NCBI RefSeq assembly: GCF_013626205.1
Contig: NZ_QHJE01000001.1
Location: forward strand, 2,088,501 to 2,152,500
Length of the DNA stretch: 64,000 bases
Direction of reading: 5' to 3'
Origin: Hyphomicrobium methylovorum
Lineage (GTDB): Bacteria > Pseudomonadota > Alphaproteobacteria > Rhizobiales > Hyphomicrobiaceae
Each line of letters opens with the position of its first letter. The first letter of the stretch is position 1. Shown one piece after another: positions 1 through 8,476 of this stretch. The position numbers and the translations under genes are program-made. The notes beneath the pieces were generated by a model. The model was not told the DNA's origin and did no database searches. It worked only from the letters and a program-made list of their open reading frames with translations.

Positions 1-450
1 GTCGAAACGTTGAGGCGCGATCCCGATAGCCGTCGCATCATCGTTTCCGCGTGGAATCCGACGGATATTCCGAAGATGGCGCTGGCGCCGTGCCATTGCC
101 TGTTTCAGTTTTACGTCGCAGACGGACGACTTTCCTGCCAGCTCTATCAACGCTCGGGCGATGTGTTTCTCGGCGTGCCCTTCAATATCGCAAGCTACGC
201 GCTGTTGACGCTGATGATGGCGCAGGTGACCGGATTAAAGCCGGGCGAATTCGTGCACACGCTCGGTGATGCGCACCTTTATCTCAATCATCTGGAGCAG
301 GCCGATCTGCAGCTTTCGCGTGCGCCGAGGCCGTTGCCCCGAATGGCGCTCAATCCCAGCGTGACCTCGATCTTCGATTTTCGCTATGAGGACTTTACGC
401 TTGAGGGTTATGACCCCTGGCCGCACATCAAAGCGCCGGTAGCAGTTTAG
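1..450 (+). CDS. thyA: Thymidylate synthase, C-terminal part (5' end outside window)
   Basis: This enzyme methylates dUMP to dTMP with methylene-tetrahydrofolate in the cytoplasm. The reading frame is open from the first base and has no start inside the window, so only about the last 149 residues are present. They include the catalytic Cys in the APCH motif, the QLYQRS and DVFLG phosphate/substrate segment, the FNIASYALL stretch, the GDAHLY loop and the family C-terminus ending in IKAPVAV. folA follows after 12 bases on the same strand. This is the common pairing, because thymidylate synthase produces the dihydrofolate that FolA recycles. The identification is secure; only the N-terminus is missing. 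Confidence 0.96.
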   Translation, partial: VETLRRDPDSRRIIVSAWNPTDIPKMALAPCHCLFQFYVADGRLSCQLYQRSGDVFLGVPFNIASYALLTLMMAQVTGLKPGEFVHTLGDAHLYLNHLEQADLQLSRAPRPLPRMALNPSVTSIFDFRYEDFTLEGYDPWPHIKAPVAV

Positions 451-462
451 AATGGTTGTACA

Positions 463-978
463 ATGAAGGTTTCTCTTGTCGTTGCCGTATCCGAGAACGG
501 CGTCATTGGTCGGGACGGCGGGTTGCCGTGGCGGTTGTCGTCCGATCTCAAGATGTTTCGCCGGCTGACGATGGATAAGCCGCTCGTGATGGGCCGGAAG
601 ACGTTCGACTCCATCGGCAAGCCGCTCGATGGGCGCGATAATATCGTCATTACGCGTGATCCGGCGTTTGAAGTTGCGGGCGTTTCGGTCTGCGACAGTG
701 TCACGGATGCGCTTACGCTGGCGCGGATACTCGGAACGACCCGGGGCGCCGACGAGATCATGGTTATTGGCGGTGTGGCCGTGTTCGAGGCGACGTTGCC
801 CGTTGCAGATCGCATTTATTTCACGCGCGTGCATGCCGACGTCGAGGGTGACCGGCACTTTGCACCGCTGGATGACGCCGTCTGGCGCGAAGTCAGCCGG
901 GAGGGGCTTCCGCAGGGCCCTCGCGACGAACATGCGGCGACCCTAATCATTTATGAACGGACAGGCGCTACCGAATAA
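463..978 (+). CDS. folA: Dihydrofolate reductase
   Basis: It reduces dihydrofolate to tetrahydrofolate with NADPH. The 171-residue protein has the usual single-domain length and the ordered family motifs: the N-terminal strand followed by NGVIG, the LPW loop (Met20-loop equivalent), the VMGRKTFDSIG segment binding NADPH and folate, and a late VIGG motif in the cofactor site. The ATG lies 12 bases after the thyA stop with no convincing Shine-Dalgarno sequence, which suggests translation coupled to thyA. The 259 bases after it, before hflK, contain no gene that I can support. Confidence 0.96.
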   Translation: MKVSLVVAVSENGVIGRDGGLPWRLSSDLKMFRRLTMDKPLVMGRKTFDSIGKPLDGRDNIVITRDPAFEVAGVSVCDSVTDALTLARILGTTRGADEIMVIGGVAVFEATLPVADRIYFTRVHADVEGDRHFAPLDDAVWREVSREGLPQGPRDEHAATLIIYERTGATE

Positions 979-1237
979 AGTTCGCCGGAGTTTGGGCCAT
1001 TCGCCCTTGAAGGCGGCCTGGGGCTGCCCCAAATTGCGATTAGCCAAACAAAGCGGAATTTGCGAACGGTCGATCCCTGCCCTATAAGCTGCGCAAAACT
1101 CTGATCAATCGAGTTTTCGCAATTCGTCAGCGGTGCACCTCTGGCATTTCGTATCGGGGCTCGGCCCGGATCGATTTGAGGGGCTCTCCGTATTGATCTC
1201 ATTCAGCCCTAAATTCTAAAGACGAGGTCCCTGATTT

Positions 1238-2440
1238 ATGCCCTGGAGTAGTCAAGGCGGCGGTGGCAGCAGCGGTGGAGGCGGCGGCAACGGCGGCCGT
1301 AAAGGTGGCGGACCTTGGGGTCAGGGGCCTTGGGGCTCAGGCGGCGGTGGTGGCGGCGGCAAGGAGCCGCCGGATCTCGATGAAATTCTCAGACGCGGCC
1401 AGGATCGCATGCGCCAGGTGATGCGCGGCGGTGGCGGCGGTAATGGCAGCGGCGGCGGAAGCTTGGGCGGCGGCGTGCCGAAGCCCTTTATCTTCCTGGT
1501 CTCGATGCTGCTTCTCGCTGGCGTGGCGTTTTACGGCTTTTTCTTCCGCGTGAATCCGGACGAGCAGGGCATCGTTCTGCGGTTCGGCAAGTTCGATCGC
1601 TGGGAGCCCGCTGGTCTGCATTTCCGCTGGCCGTATCCGATCGAAGAAGTTCGCCTGCCTAAGGTTACGCAACAGCGCACGATCGAAGTCGGCTCTGCGC
1701 GGAGCGCTATCGGTGCGCGTGACAGCGGTTTGATGCTGACCGGCGACGGTAGCGTCGTCGATGTCCGGTTTGTTGTGTTCTGGCGCATCAGCCCGGAGCG
1801 TGACGAGAAGACCGGCGAAACGGGCGTCGAGCAGTTCCTGTTCAACATCGCGGCGCCGGAAACGACGGTTCGCGAAGTTGCTGAAAGCGCGATGCGTGAA
1901 GTCGTCGGGCAATCCAACCTGCAGCCTCTTCTGACCGGTGGCCGGCAGCAGACGCAGGAAGAAGTTCAGAAGTTGATGCAGCGAACGCTCAATTATTACC
2001 GGGCGGGCATCAAGATCGACCAGGTGCAGCTCAAGGAAGTCGATCCGCCGGAAGAAGTCGTCGGTGATTTCCGTGCCGTTGCTGCTGCTGCTCAGGAAAA
2101 AGAAACGCTGATCAAGCAGGCGCAGACGTATGCCGATCAGGTGACGCCGCGCGCGCGTGGTGATGCGGATCGCATTCTTGCAGCCGCCGAAGGCTACCGT
2201 GATCAGACCGTCGCTGAGGCGACCGGTCAGGCCGCGCGTTTCGAGAAAGTCTACGAAGAATACAAAAAGGCGCCGGACGTAACCCGCGATCGCTTGTTCC
2301 TGGAAATGCAGGAACGAGTGCTTGGCGGCGCGGACAAGATCATTCTGGATCAGAAGCAGGGTGGGCAGGGCGTCGTGCCGTTCCTACCGCTTGATCAGAT
2401 CCAGAAGCGCGTAAGCGAACCGGCTGAAGGAGAACGATGA
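1238..2440 (+). CDS. hflK: FtsH protease modulator HflK (SPFH/prohibitin family)
   Basis: HflK forms, with HflC, a ring-like inner-membrane complex that surrounds and tunes the AAA protease FtsH. The 400-residue protein starts with a very Gly-rich cytoplasmic tail (about residues 6-80, poly-Gly with scattered Trp and Lys). One membrane span follows at about 83-103, then a periplasmic SPFH/prohibitin domain and a long Ala/Glu-rich helix at about 280-340. The Gly-rich tail is normal for alphaproteobacterial HflK. hflC starts two bases after the stop codon, so the two are translated together. Family assignment is clear from order, topology and the following hflC. Confidence 0.95.
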   Translation: MPWSSQGGGGSSGGGGGNGGRKGGGPWGQGPWGSGGGGGGGKEPPDLDEILRRGQDRMRQVMRGGGGGNGSGGGSLGGGVPKPFIFLVSMLLLAGVAFYGFFFRVNPDEQGIVLRFGKFDRWEPAGLHFRWPYPIEEVRLPKVTQQRTIEVGSARSAIGARDSGLMLTGDGSVVDVRFVVFWRISPERDEKTGETGVEQFLFNIAAPETTVREVAESAMREVVGQSNLQPLLTGGRQQTQEEVQKLMQRTLNYYRAGIKIDQVQLKEVDPPEEVVGDFRAVAAAAQEKETLIKQAQTYADQVTPRARGDADRILAAAEGYRDQTVAEATGQAARFEKVYEEYKKAPDVTRDRLFLEMQERVLGGADKIILDQKQGGQGVVPFLPLDQIQKRVSEPAEGER

Positions 2441-2441
2441 G

Positions 2442-3344
2442 ATGCGTGCGTTTTTTGCTTTCATCGCGACCGTTCTCGTTCTTGGCGCCGTCGCTCTCTA
2501 CGCCTCAGCATTCATCGTGCATCAGAACGAGCAAGCGCTGGTTCTGCGGTTCGGTAATCCGCAGCAGGTCATCACATCGCCGGGCCTGAAATGGAAGATT
2601 CCGTTCATCGATACGGTCGAGACGTTCGACAAGCGAATTCTCGATCTCGATACGACGGAACAGGAAGTCACGGCGTCTGATCAGCAGCGTCTGATTGTTG
2701 ATGCGTATGCTCGCTATCGCATCACGGACCAGCTCAAGTTTTATCAGAACGTGCGCACCGAAGAGCGCGTGCGGGAAGTTGTTGGACCGTTGATTGAATC
2801 GGAAATCCGGCGTGTGCTCGGCTCCGCGACGCTTCAGGAAGTCGTGAAGGACAAGCGCGAAAGCCTGATGAAGCAGATCGCGGAACAGGTGAACAAGGAA
2901 GGTCGTGACTTCGGACTCGAAGTTGTCGACGTGCGTATCAAGCGTGCGGACCTTCCGAAGGCCAACCTTGTGAAGGTCTATGACCGGATGCGCGCCGACC
3001 GTGTTCGCGAGGCGACTGAGCTTCGTGCGCAAGGTGAAGCCGAAAGCAATCGCGTCCGCGCGAACGCCGATAAGCAGGTGACGATCATCAAGGCCGAGGC
3101 GACCAAGAAGTCGGACGAGATCCGAGGTGATGGCGAAGCTGAGCGCAGCCGCATCTTCGCCGATGCTTTCGGCAAGGACGCGGAGTTCTTCCGGTTCTAC
3201 CGGTCGATGCAGGCTTACACCGCAGCGATCAGGCCCGAGGACACGCGGATGCTGCTGACGCCGGATAGCGAATTCTTCCGGTACTTCCAGGATCCGCAAG
3301 GTCACGTCCGGAATAACGCGGGCTCTGCCGCGCCGGCTCGATGA
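2442..3344 (+). CDS. hflC: FtsH protease modulator HflC
   Basis: This is the partner of HflK in the FtsH-regulating membrane complex. The 300-residue protein has one N-terminal span (about residues 5-24), the SPFH domain beginning at the HQNEQALVLRFG segment, and a charged helical region rich in Arg, Ala and Glu. That region contains the repeated RAxAD/EA pattern typical of HflC. The ATG lies two bases after hflK, and the stop codon overlaps the start of the next small gene as ATGA. Three genes therefore form one translationally coupled unit. Confidence 0.95.
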   Translation: MRAFFAFIATVLVLGAVALYASAFIVHQNEQALVLRFGNPQQVITSPGLKWKIPFIDTVETFDKRILDLDTTEQEVTASDQQRLIVDAYARYRITDQLKFYQNVRTEERVREVVGPLIESEIRRVLGSATLQEVVKDKRESLMKQIAEQVNKEGRDFGLEVVDVRIKRADLPKANLVKVYDRMRADRVREATELRAQGEAESNRVRANADKQVTIIKAEATKKSDEIRGDGEAERSRIFADAFGKDAEFFRFYRSMQAYTAAIRPEDTRMLLTPDSEFFRYFQDPQGHVRNNAGSAAPAR

Positions 3345-3526
3345 CGGATCTGATTGCGGGTCTGGGGATTGCCCTCGTTCTTGAGGGTCTTCTCTGGGCT
3401 CTCGCACCAAACCTTGCGCGGCGCGTGGTTGCGGAGATTGCAACGCGCGGCAATGGCGGTATTCAGGCTACGGCGCTCGGCGCCGTAGCCCTTGGCGTTT
3501 TTCTGGTGTGGCTGGCGCGGGGATAA
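3341..3526 (+). CDS. Small membrane protein, DUF2065 family
   Basis: The 61-residue protein has two hydrophobic segments (about residues 3-22 and 42-58) separated by a short Arg-containing loop with the ALxPxxARR pattern typical of DUF2065. The function is unknown. DUF2065 genes commonly sit directly after hflC in proteobacteria, so a role beside HflKC/FtsH is a reasonable inference. The start codon overlaps the hflC stop by four bases (ATGA), which supports both the start and co-expression. Confidence 0.85.
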   Translation: MTDLIAGLGIALVLEGLLWALAPNLARRVVAEIATRGNGGIQATALGAVALGVFLVWLARG

Positions 3527-3572
3527 TCTCCGCCCAAGTTCTCCCGGGTTTTGGGGGTATGCTAGGATTGCG

Positions 3573-3587
3573 CTTCGACAGTCGAAG
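3573..3587. repeat. Inverted repeat upstream of the Do-type protease
   Basis: Two 7-base arms, CTTCGAC and GTCGAAG, flank a single A. They lie 60 bases before the protease start in the 122-base gap after the DUF2065 gene. It could be an operator or part of a small stem-loop. No T-run follows, so it is not a convincing terminator. Confidence 0.35.
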
Positions 3588-3648
3588 TCGATCCGGCTTA
3601 TTCTGCCGGGCTTGCCGGCACTGGCCGGATCAGATCCTGGAGTTTCGA

Positions 3649-5115
3649 ATGCCCGGAATAGCTTCAGCGCCTCTCGGCCGCGTTCTGGCTGCCGCCGCCC
3701 TCTCCCTGGCGCTTTTCTCCGCCACGGCTCACGCTTTCAGCCAGAACGGTCCAACGTCGGTTGCGCCATTGGCGAAGCGGCTTTCCGATGCCGTCGTCAA
3801 TATCGCCACCTCGCAGCGGGTGAAGGGGCCGGCCGGGGTGCCGTTGCCCAAGGTTCCGAAGGGTGCGCCCTTCGAAGACTTCTTCGATGATTTCTTCAAC
3901 AAGCGCGGCGGCGTTCCGAATTCGGATCGCAGGATCTCATCACTTGGCTCGGGCTTCGTCATCGACGGCAAAGAAGGCCTGATCGTCACGAACAACCACG
4001 TGATCGAAGGCGCTGAGGAAATCGAGATCAATTTTCACGATGGCTCGAAGCTGAAGGTCGACAAGGTGATCGGCCGCGATCCCAAGTCCGATCTTGCGTT
4101 GCTCAAGGTGACACCGAAGAAGCCGCTGGTCGATGTGAAGTTTGGACCGTCCGAACAGCTTGAGGTCGGTGACTGGGTCTTAGCGATCGGCAATCCGTTC
4201 GGCCTTGGCGGATCGGTGTCGCTCGGCATCATTTCGGCGAAGAGCCGCGACATCAATTCGGGCCCCTATGACGATTATCTGCAGACCGATGCGGCGATCA
4301 ACAAAGGCAATTCCGGCGGACCGTTGTTCAATATGGATGGCGAAGTCATCGGCGTGAACACGGCGATCATTTCTCCGACGGGCGGATCCATCGGCATCGG
4401 CTTTGCGGTTCCTTCTGACACGGTTGCGAGCGTGGTCGACCAGCTCAAGCAGTTCGGGCAGGTTCGGCGCGGCTGGCTCGGTGTGAAAATTCAGACGGTG
4501 ACTGACGATATTGCTGAAACGCTTGGCATTCCGGAAAACAGCGGCGCATTGATTTCGGCCGTGACGCCGGGGTCTCCTGCGTCGAATGCCGGTCTTCAGG
4601 CGGGCGACGTTATTTTGAAGTTCGACGGTAAGGACGTGAACTCGATGCGCGGCCTGCCGCGGGTCGTCGCTCAGGCGCCGATCGGGAAGGCTGTCGATGT
4701 CGAATTGTTGCGGAAGAACGAACGCAAGACATTGCCGGTGACGGTTGGCCGTCTTGAAGATGAAGACGACGACGCGACGCCGAGTTCCGTTACGAATGAC
4801 AGCAAACCAGTTCCGGGCGCCGCAATCATCGGGCTCAAGCTTTCGGCTTTGACGAGCGAGCTGCGCAAGAAGTACGGGCTCGACGACAAGGTCAAGGGTG
4901 TGGTCGTCGAAGCGGTCGATCCGCAAAGCGCGGCGATGCAAAAGGGGATCAAGCCCGGCGACGTGATCGTCGAGGTTGCGCAGGAAGCTATCTCGGAGCC
5001 GGGCGATGTGGCGAAAAGCGTCGAGAAGGTTCGCAAATCTGGGCGCAAAGCTGTTCTGCTTAGACTAGAAGACGGAAAGGGCGATCTGCGCTTCGTCGCG
5101 GTTCCGCTCTCGTAA
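3649..5115 (+). CDS. degP: Do family periplasmic serine endoprotease (DegP/HtrA-like)
   Basis: This is a periplasmic protease/chaperone that handles misfolded envelope proteins. From this ATG the protein has 488 residues: a Sec signal peptide (about 1-28, cleavage after AHA), a trypsin-like domain with catalytic His117 (TNNHVIEG), Asp148 (SDLALLKV) and Ser222 (GNSGGPLF), and two PDZ domains at about 270-360 and 390-480. The frame is open 47 codons further upstream. I chose this start because it alone begins a signal peptide, and a GGAG precedes it. It lies after hflKC, which fits a membrane-quality-control cluster. The family contains DegP, DegQ and MucD; I cannot tell which is the closest. 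Confidence 0.93.
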   Translation: MPGIASAPLGRVLAAAALSLALFSATAHAFSQNGPTSVAPLAKRLSDAVVNIATSQRVKGPAGVPLPKVPKGAPFEDFFDDFFNKRGGVPNSDRRISSLGSGFVIDGKEGLIVTNNHVIEGAEEIEINFHDGSKLKVDKVIGRDPKSDLALLKVTPKKPLVDVKFGPSEQLEVGDWVLAIGNPFGLGGSVSLGIISAKSRDINSGPYDDYLQTDAAINKGNSGGPLFNMDGEVIGVNTAIISPTGGSIGIGFAVPSDTVASVVDQLKQFGQVRRGWLGVKIQTVTDDIAETLGIPENSGALISAVTPGSPASNAGLQAGDVILKFDGKDVNSMRGLPRVVAQAPIGKAVDVELLRKNERKTLPVTVGRLEDEDDDATPSSVTNDSKPVPGAAIIGLKLSALTSELRKKYGLDDKVKGVVVEAVDPQSAAMQKGIKPGDVIVEVAQEAISEPGDVAKSVEKVRKSGRKAVLLRLEDGKGDLRFVAVPLS

Positions 5116-5159
5116 AGAATAGTTCGCCGAGAAAATACATCGCGCCGCAGGAGCCCGAC

Positions 5160-5873
5160 GTGTCCGATAATAGCAGTTTGATCGATACGATCTTCGATAC
5201 GTTGTCGCCGGTTCATCCGGACGGGCACAAATTCATTGCGATCGGCGCAGCCGTGGCGCTGGTGTTCTTTTTGCTCTATCCGCCGATTGGCTGGATTGCG
5301 GCGGGCGTAACGGCGTGGATCATCTATTTCTTTCGCGATCCGGCGCGTGTGACGCCGCTTCGGCCGGGGCTCGTTATTTCGAGCGCCGATGGAAAGATCT
5401 CGTCGGTGGAGCGTGTGATTCCGCCGGCTGAACTTGGAATGGGGCCTGAGGAACGCGTTCGCATCTCGACGTTTCTCTCGGTCTTTGACGTGCACATCAA
5501 TCGTGCGCCGGTTGCGGGGCGGATCGTGCGCTCGCTTTATGTGCCGGGCGCGTTTTTGAATGCGGCGCTTGATAAGGCCAGCGAAGAGAACGAGCGGCGC
5601 ATGCTCGTCATTGAAACGGCGGCGCATGGAGAAGTCGGTGTCGTGCAGATCGCTGGATTGGTGGCGCGGCGGATTGTGACGTTTCTCGATACCGGCGACG
5701 CTGTGGGCGTAGGACAGAGGTTCGGACTTATTCGCTTCGGGTCTCGCGTTGATGTATACTTGCCGCCTGGAAAGATCGCTTTGGTGAGCGTTGGGCAGCG
5801 CGCCGTTGCGGGTGAAACCGTTTTTGCAGACCTGCTTTCAACTGAACCAGAGCGTGAAGCGCTGCGCGGCTGA
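5160..5873 (+). CDS. psd: Phosphatidylserine decarboxylase proenzyme
   Basis: It converts phosphatidylserine to phosphatidylethanolamine at the inner membrane. The 237-residue protein belongs to the shorter alphaproteobacterial type. It has a hydrophobic stretch at about residues 24-56, the FFRDP motif, a catalytic region with DVHINRAP, and the self-cleavage site Gly194-Ser195 in the RFGSRVD motif, where the serine becomes the pyruvoyl group. The start is GTG, preceded by a GGAG at nine bases. pssA, which makes its substrate, follows 55 bases later, so the two consecutive steps are encoded together. Confidence 0.95.
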   Translation: MSDNSSLIDTIFDTLSPVHPDGHKFIAIGAAVALVFFLLYPPIGWIAAGVTAWIIYFFRDPARVTPLRPGLVISSADGKISSVERVIPPAELGMGPEERVRISTFLSVFDVHINRAPVAGRIVRSLYVPGAFLNAALDKASEENERRMLVIETAAHGEVGVVQIAGLVARRIVTFLDTGDAVGVGQRFGLIRFGSRVDVYLPPGKIALVSVGQRAVAGETVFADLLSTEPEREALRG

Positions 5874-5928
5874 GTGATGCCGCGCCGTTCGATGCGTTTG
5901 AGTGCGTGCGGTCGAAGGAGACCCTGCC

Positions 5929-6873
5929 ATGGATCCTGTTGAGCCAATTCTGGATACCGAAACGCGGCGTCGGCGCAGAAGATCTCTGTTCCGGCATCGG
6001 CGTGTGCCGGTGCGCATGTTGGTGCCGAACTTTTTCACGTTGCTCGGGCTGTGCGCCGGTCTGACGTCGATCCGCATGGGAATCGAGGGGCGCTATGACC
6101 TGGCGCTTGCGGCGATCGTTTTTGCGGCGTGCCTCGATGGTATCGACGGACGCATTGCGCGGCTGCTGAAGGCATCATCACGTTTTGGCGCGGAACTCGA
6201 CAGCCTTGCAGACTTCGTGAATTTCGGCGTTGCACCGGCGTTCCTCATCTTCACGTGGGGACACGGAGATTTCAAAAGCGGCGGATGGATCTGTGTGATG
6301 ATCTTCGCGCTGGCATCGGCTCTGCGGCTTGCGCGGTTCAATGCGGCGCTCGAAGACGAAAAGCCAAAGTGGCAGTCGAATTTCTTCGTCGGCATGCCAA
6401 CGCCTGCAGCGGCGATCGCCGTTTTGCTGCCGGTCTATATCAGTCAGCTTGGGTTTGAAGAGATCAAGGCGCCGTGGGCTCTTTCGGCGGTTCTGATCTA
6501 CACGCTCTTCCTGGCGTTCATGATGGTTTCGACGATCCCGACATATTCGGGCAAGTTGCTCGGAGAGCGCGTCGGCCGAGAATGGGTGCTGCCGATCTTC
6601 GTGATCGCTGTCGGTCTCGTGGCGATGCTGTTCACGTATCCATACCAGACGCTCACAGCGCTTACGCTTGGCTATCTGGCATTCATTCCAGTGAGCTGGC
6701 GCAATTTCCGCGAACGCTGCGGAGAGCAGGACGAAGCGAATGCCGAGGCTGAGGCGGCGGGTATGGTTCCGGCCTCAGTTACGGGCGTTGAAGCCAGTGC
6801 TTCAAGCGAGCCGAAGACGTCTGGCACTGGGCGGATATTCACGCTTCGACCGCCGCAGGAGCCGCCGAAGTAG
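5929..6873 (+). CDS. pssA: CDP-diacylglycerol-serine O-phosphatidyltransferase
   Basis: It joins serine to CDP-diacylglycerol to give phosphatidylserine, the substrate of the preceding Psd. The 314-residue membrane protein carries the CDP-alcohol phosphotransferase signature at about residues 70-95 (DGIDGRIAR, then GAELDSLAD), with several membrane spans after it and a hydrophilic tail. The ATG is preceded by GAAGGAG at a good distance. An in-frame GTG 27 bases upstream is less likely. The gene converges on manC with only seven bases between the stop codons. Confidence 0.94.
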   Translation: MDPVEPILDTETRRRRRRSLFRHRRVPVRMLVPNFFTLLGLCAGLTSIRMGIEGRYDLALAAIVFAACLDGIDGRIARLLKASSRFGAELDSLADFVNFGVAPAFLIFTWGHGDFKSGGWICVMIFALASALRLARFNAALEDEKPKWQSNFFVGMPTPAAAIAVLLPVYISQLGFEEIKAPWALSAVLIYTLFLAFMMVSTIPTYSGKLLGERVGREWVLPIFVIAVGLVAMLFTYPYQTLTALTLGYLAFIPVSWRNFRERCGEQDEANAEAEAAGMVPASVTGVEASASSEPKTSGTGRIFTLRPPQEPPK

Positions 6874-6887
6874 CCGGCAGCTACTTC
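6867..6887. terminator. Hairpin containing both stop codons of pssA and manC
   Basis: Perfect 8-base arms GAAGTAGC and GCTACTTC surround a 5-base loop. The pssA TAG lies in the left arm and the manC TAG (minus strand) in the right. There is no T-run, so a bidirectional transcription stop is only a suggestion. Confidence 0.4.
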
Positions 6888-8326
6888 GTCTCTTCGGGTG
6901 TGCGGTGATAGATGTCGTCGGTGCGGAGAATGTCATCTTCGCCGAGGTATGAGCCGATCTGCACCTCGATGATTTGCACGGGAACCTTGCCTGGGTTCTC
7001 CAGGCGATGCCATTGCGTAGCGACGATGTAGACGCTCTGGTTCTCGCGCACGAGCTGTTCACGCTCGCCGATGACGACGCGCGCCGTTCCCTGCACGACG
7101 ACCCAATGCTCTGAACGGTGGTGGTGCATTTGCATCGACAGCATGCCGCCGGGCTTTACGTGCAGCAGCTTGACCTGGAAGCGCGGGCCGATGTTGAGCG
7201 TCTCGAAGTATCCCCACGGGCGATAGTTGCGGAGATGCTGCTCCTGCTCTTTGCGGTTCGATTGCTTCAAGCGACCGACGATCTTGCCGACATCCTGCGA
7301 GCGGTTTTTGTCGGCGATCAGTAGGGCATCTGGCGTGTCGACGACGATCAGGTCTCTGACGCCGATGGTTGCGACAACCGACTTCTCCGAGTGAACGTAG
7401 CAATCGGTCGTATCTTGCAGAATGGCGTCGCCCTTGACGTAGTTTCCGTCCGCGTCACGCTCAGCGACATCCCACAAAGACGACCAAGAGCCGACATCGT
7501 TCCAGCCGACGTCGAGCGGCAGCATGGAGGCTGCAGCCGTTTTTTCCATCACGGCGTAGTCGACGGAAATGCTGGGCGCGGCGGCGAAGCTTTTCTTTTC
7601 GAGGCGCAGGAAGCCCAGATCTTCAACAGCGTTTGCAAGGGCGTCGCGTGCTGCCGTCAAGATCTCAGGCGCGAGCCTTTCGATTTCGTCGATGTAGGTG
7701 CGGGCATCGAGAACGAAAATGCCGCTGTTCCAGTAATACGTTCCCTGCGCGAGATAGCTCTCAGCCGTTGCACGATCCGGTTTTTCCGCAAAGGCATCTA
7801 CGATGAAGGCTTCGGTTTCTTCGCCTGGAAGTCTGGCTCCGCGTTTGATGTAGCCATAGCCGGTAACGGGTTCGTTCGGCTTAATTCCGAACAGCACGAG
7901 GCGTCCTTCCGAGGCCACTTTGGCAGCGCGGCGCACGCTTTCCGCGAATACGGCTTCGTCCTTCACGATGTGGTCGGACGGCATGACCGCGAGGATGGCG
8001 GCTGGGTCGGATTGCAACGCGACGAGGGCAGCAACGGCGATGGCGGGCGCCGTATTGCGTGCGACCGGCTCAAGGATGATTTTTTCTGCCTCGATCCCTG
8101 CGCGCTCGAGTTCTTCGCGAACGAGGAAGCGATGATCGTTGTTGCAGAGGAGGATCGGTCCGGCGAAGTCCGGGCCGGACTTCAGACGCTTTAGTGCTGC
8201 GCCGAGGAAGCTCGTCGTCTGTCCGTTGAAGAAGTGAATGAACTGCTTCGGATACATTGACCGCGACAGCGGCCAGAGCCGTGTGCCAGAGCCGCCGGAG
8301 AGAATAACCGGAAAGATTGTGCTCAT
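6881..8326 (-). CDS. manC: Mannose-1-phosphate guanylyltransferase / mannose-6-phosphate isomerase
   Basis: This bifunctional enzyme makes GDP-mannose for surface polysaccharides. The 481-residue protein has the nucleotidyltransferase signature GGSGTRLWPLSR at residues 11-22 and the FAEKPD substrate-site motif around residue 180. It also has the type II phosphomannose isomerase cupin domain in the last ~120 residues, with the QMHHHRSEHW metal-binding stretch. Length and domain order match ManC/AlgA/CpsB. No other GDP-mannose or polysaccharide export gene is adjacent. The gap to the upstream HerA gene is 150 bases and shows no gene. Confidence 0.93.
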   Translation of the reverse strand: MSTIFPVILSGGSGTRLWPLSRSMYPKQFIHFFNGQTTSFLGAALKRLKSGPDFAGPILLCNNDHRFLVREELERAGIEAEKIILEPVARNTAPAIAVAALVALQSDPAAILAVMPSDHIVKDEAVFAESVRRAAKVASEGRLVLFGIKPNEPVTGYGYIKRGARLPGEETEAFIVDAFAEKPDRATAESYLAQGTYYWNSGIFVLDARTYIDEIERLAPEILTAARDALANAVEDLGFLRLEKKSFAAAPSISVDYAVMEKTAAASMLPLDVGWNDVGSWSSLWDVAERDADGNYVKGDAILQDTTDCYVHSEKSVVATIGVRDLIVVDTPDALLIADKNRSQDVGKIVGRLKQSNRKEQEQHLRNYRPWGYFETLNIGPRFQVKLLHVKPGGMLSMQMHHHRSEHWVVVQGTARVVIGEREQLVRENQSVYIVATQWHRLENPGKVPVQIIEVQIGSYLGEDDILRTDDIYHRTPEETK

Positions 8327-8476
8327 CGGGTGCCCTACGAAAATCCTAAAACCACTGTCTAAGTTGCGCGCGGATGCGATGCAAGAACAGCGCCGATGTG
8401 GCCTCGAGAAGGCTAGCTAACGTTATCGGTTCCGCACTTTTTTAGCTGAACAGGTGAAGGTCGGGCTGTTCGCTGT

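Noticed and set aside
1238-1490. Gly-rich repeat at the start of hflK
   Set aside because: It is the usual Gly-rich tail of alphaproteobacterial HflK, not a separate repeat element.
1337-1912. Long open frame opposite hflK, like many antisense frames in this window
   Set aside because: GC-rich coding DNA leaves open frames on the opposite strand; the products have skewed Arg/His/Ala content and no family motifs.
3508-3648. 47-codon N-terminal extension of the Do-type protease
   Set aside because: It would put the signal peptide in the middle of the protein, and the extension is not protease-like; the later ATG has a ribosome site.
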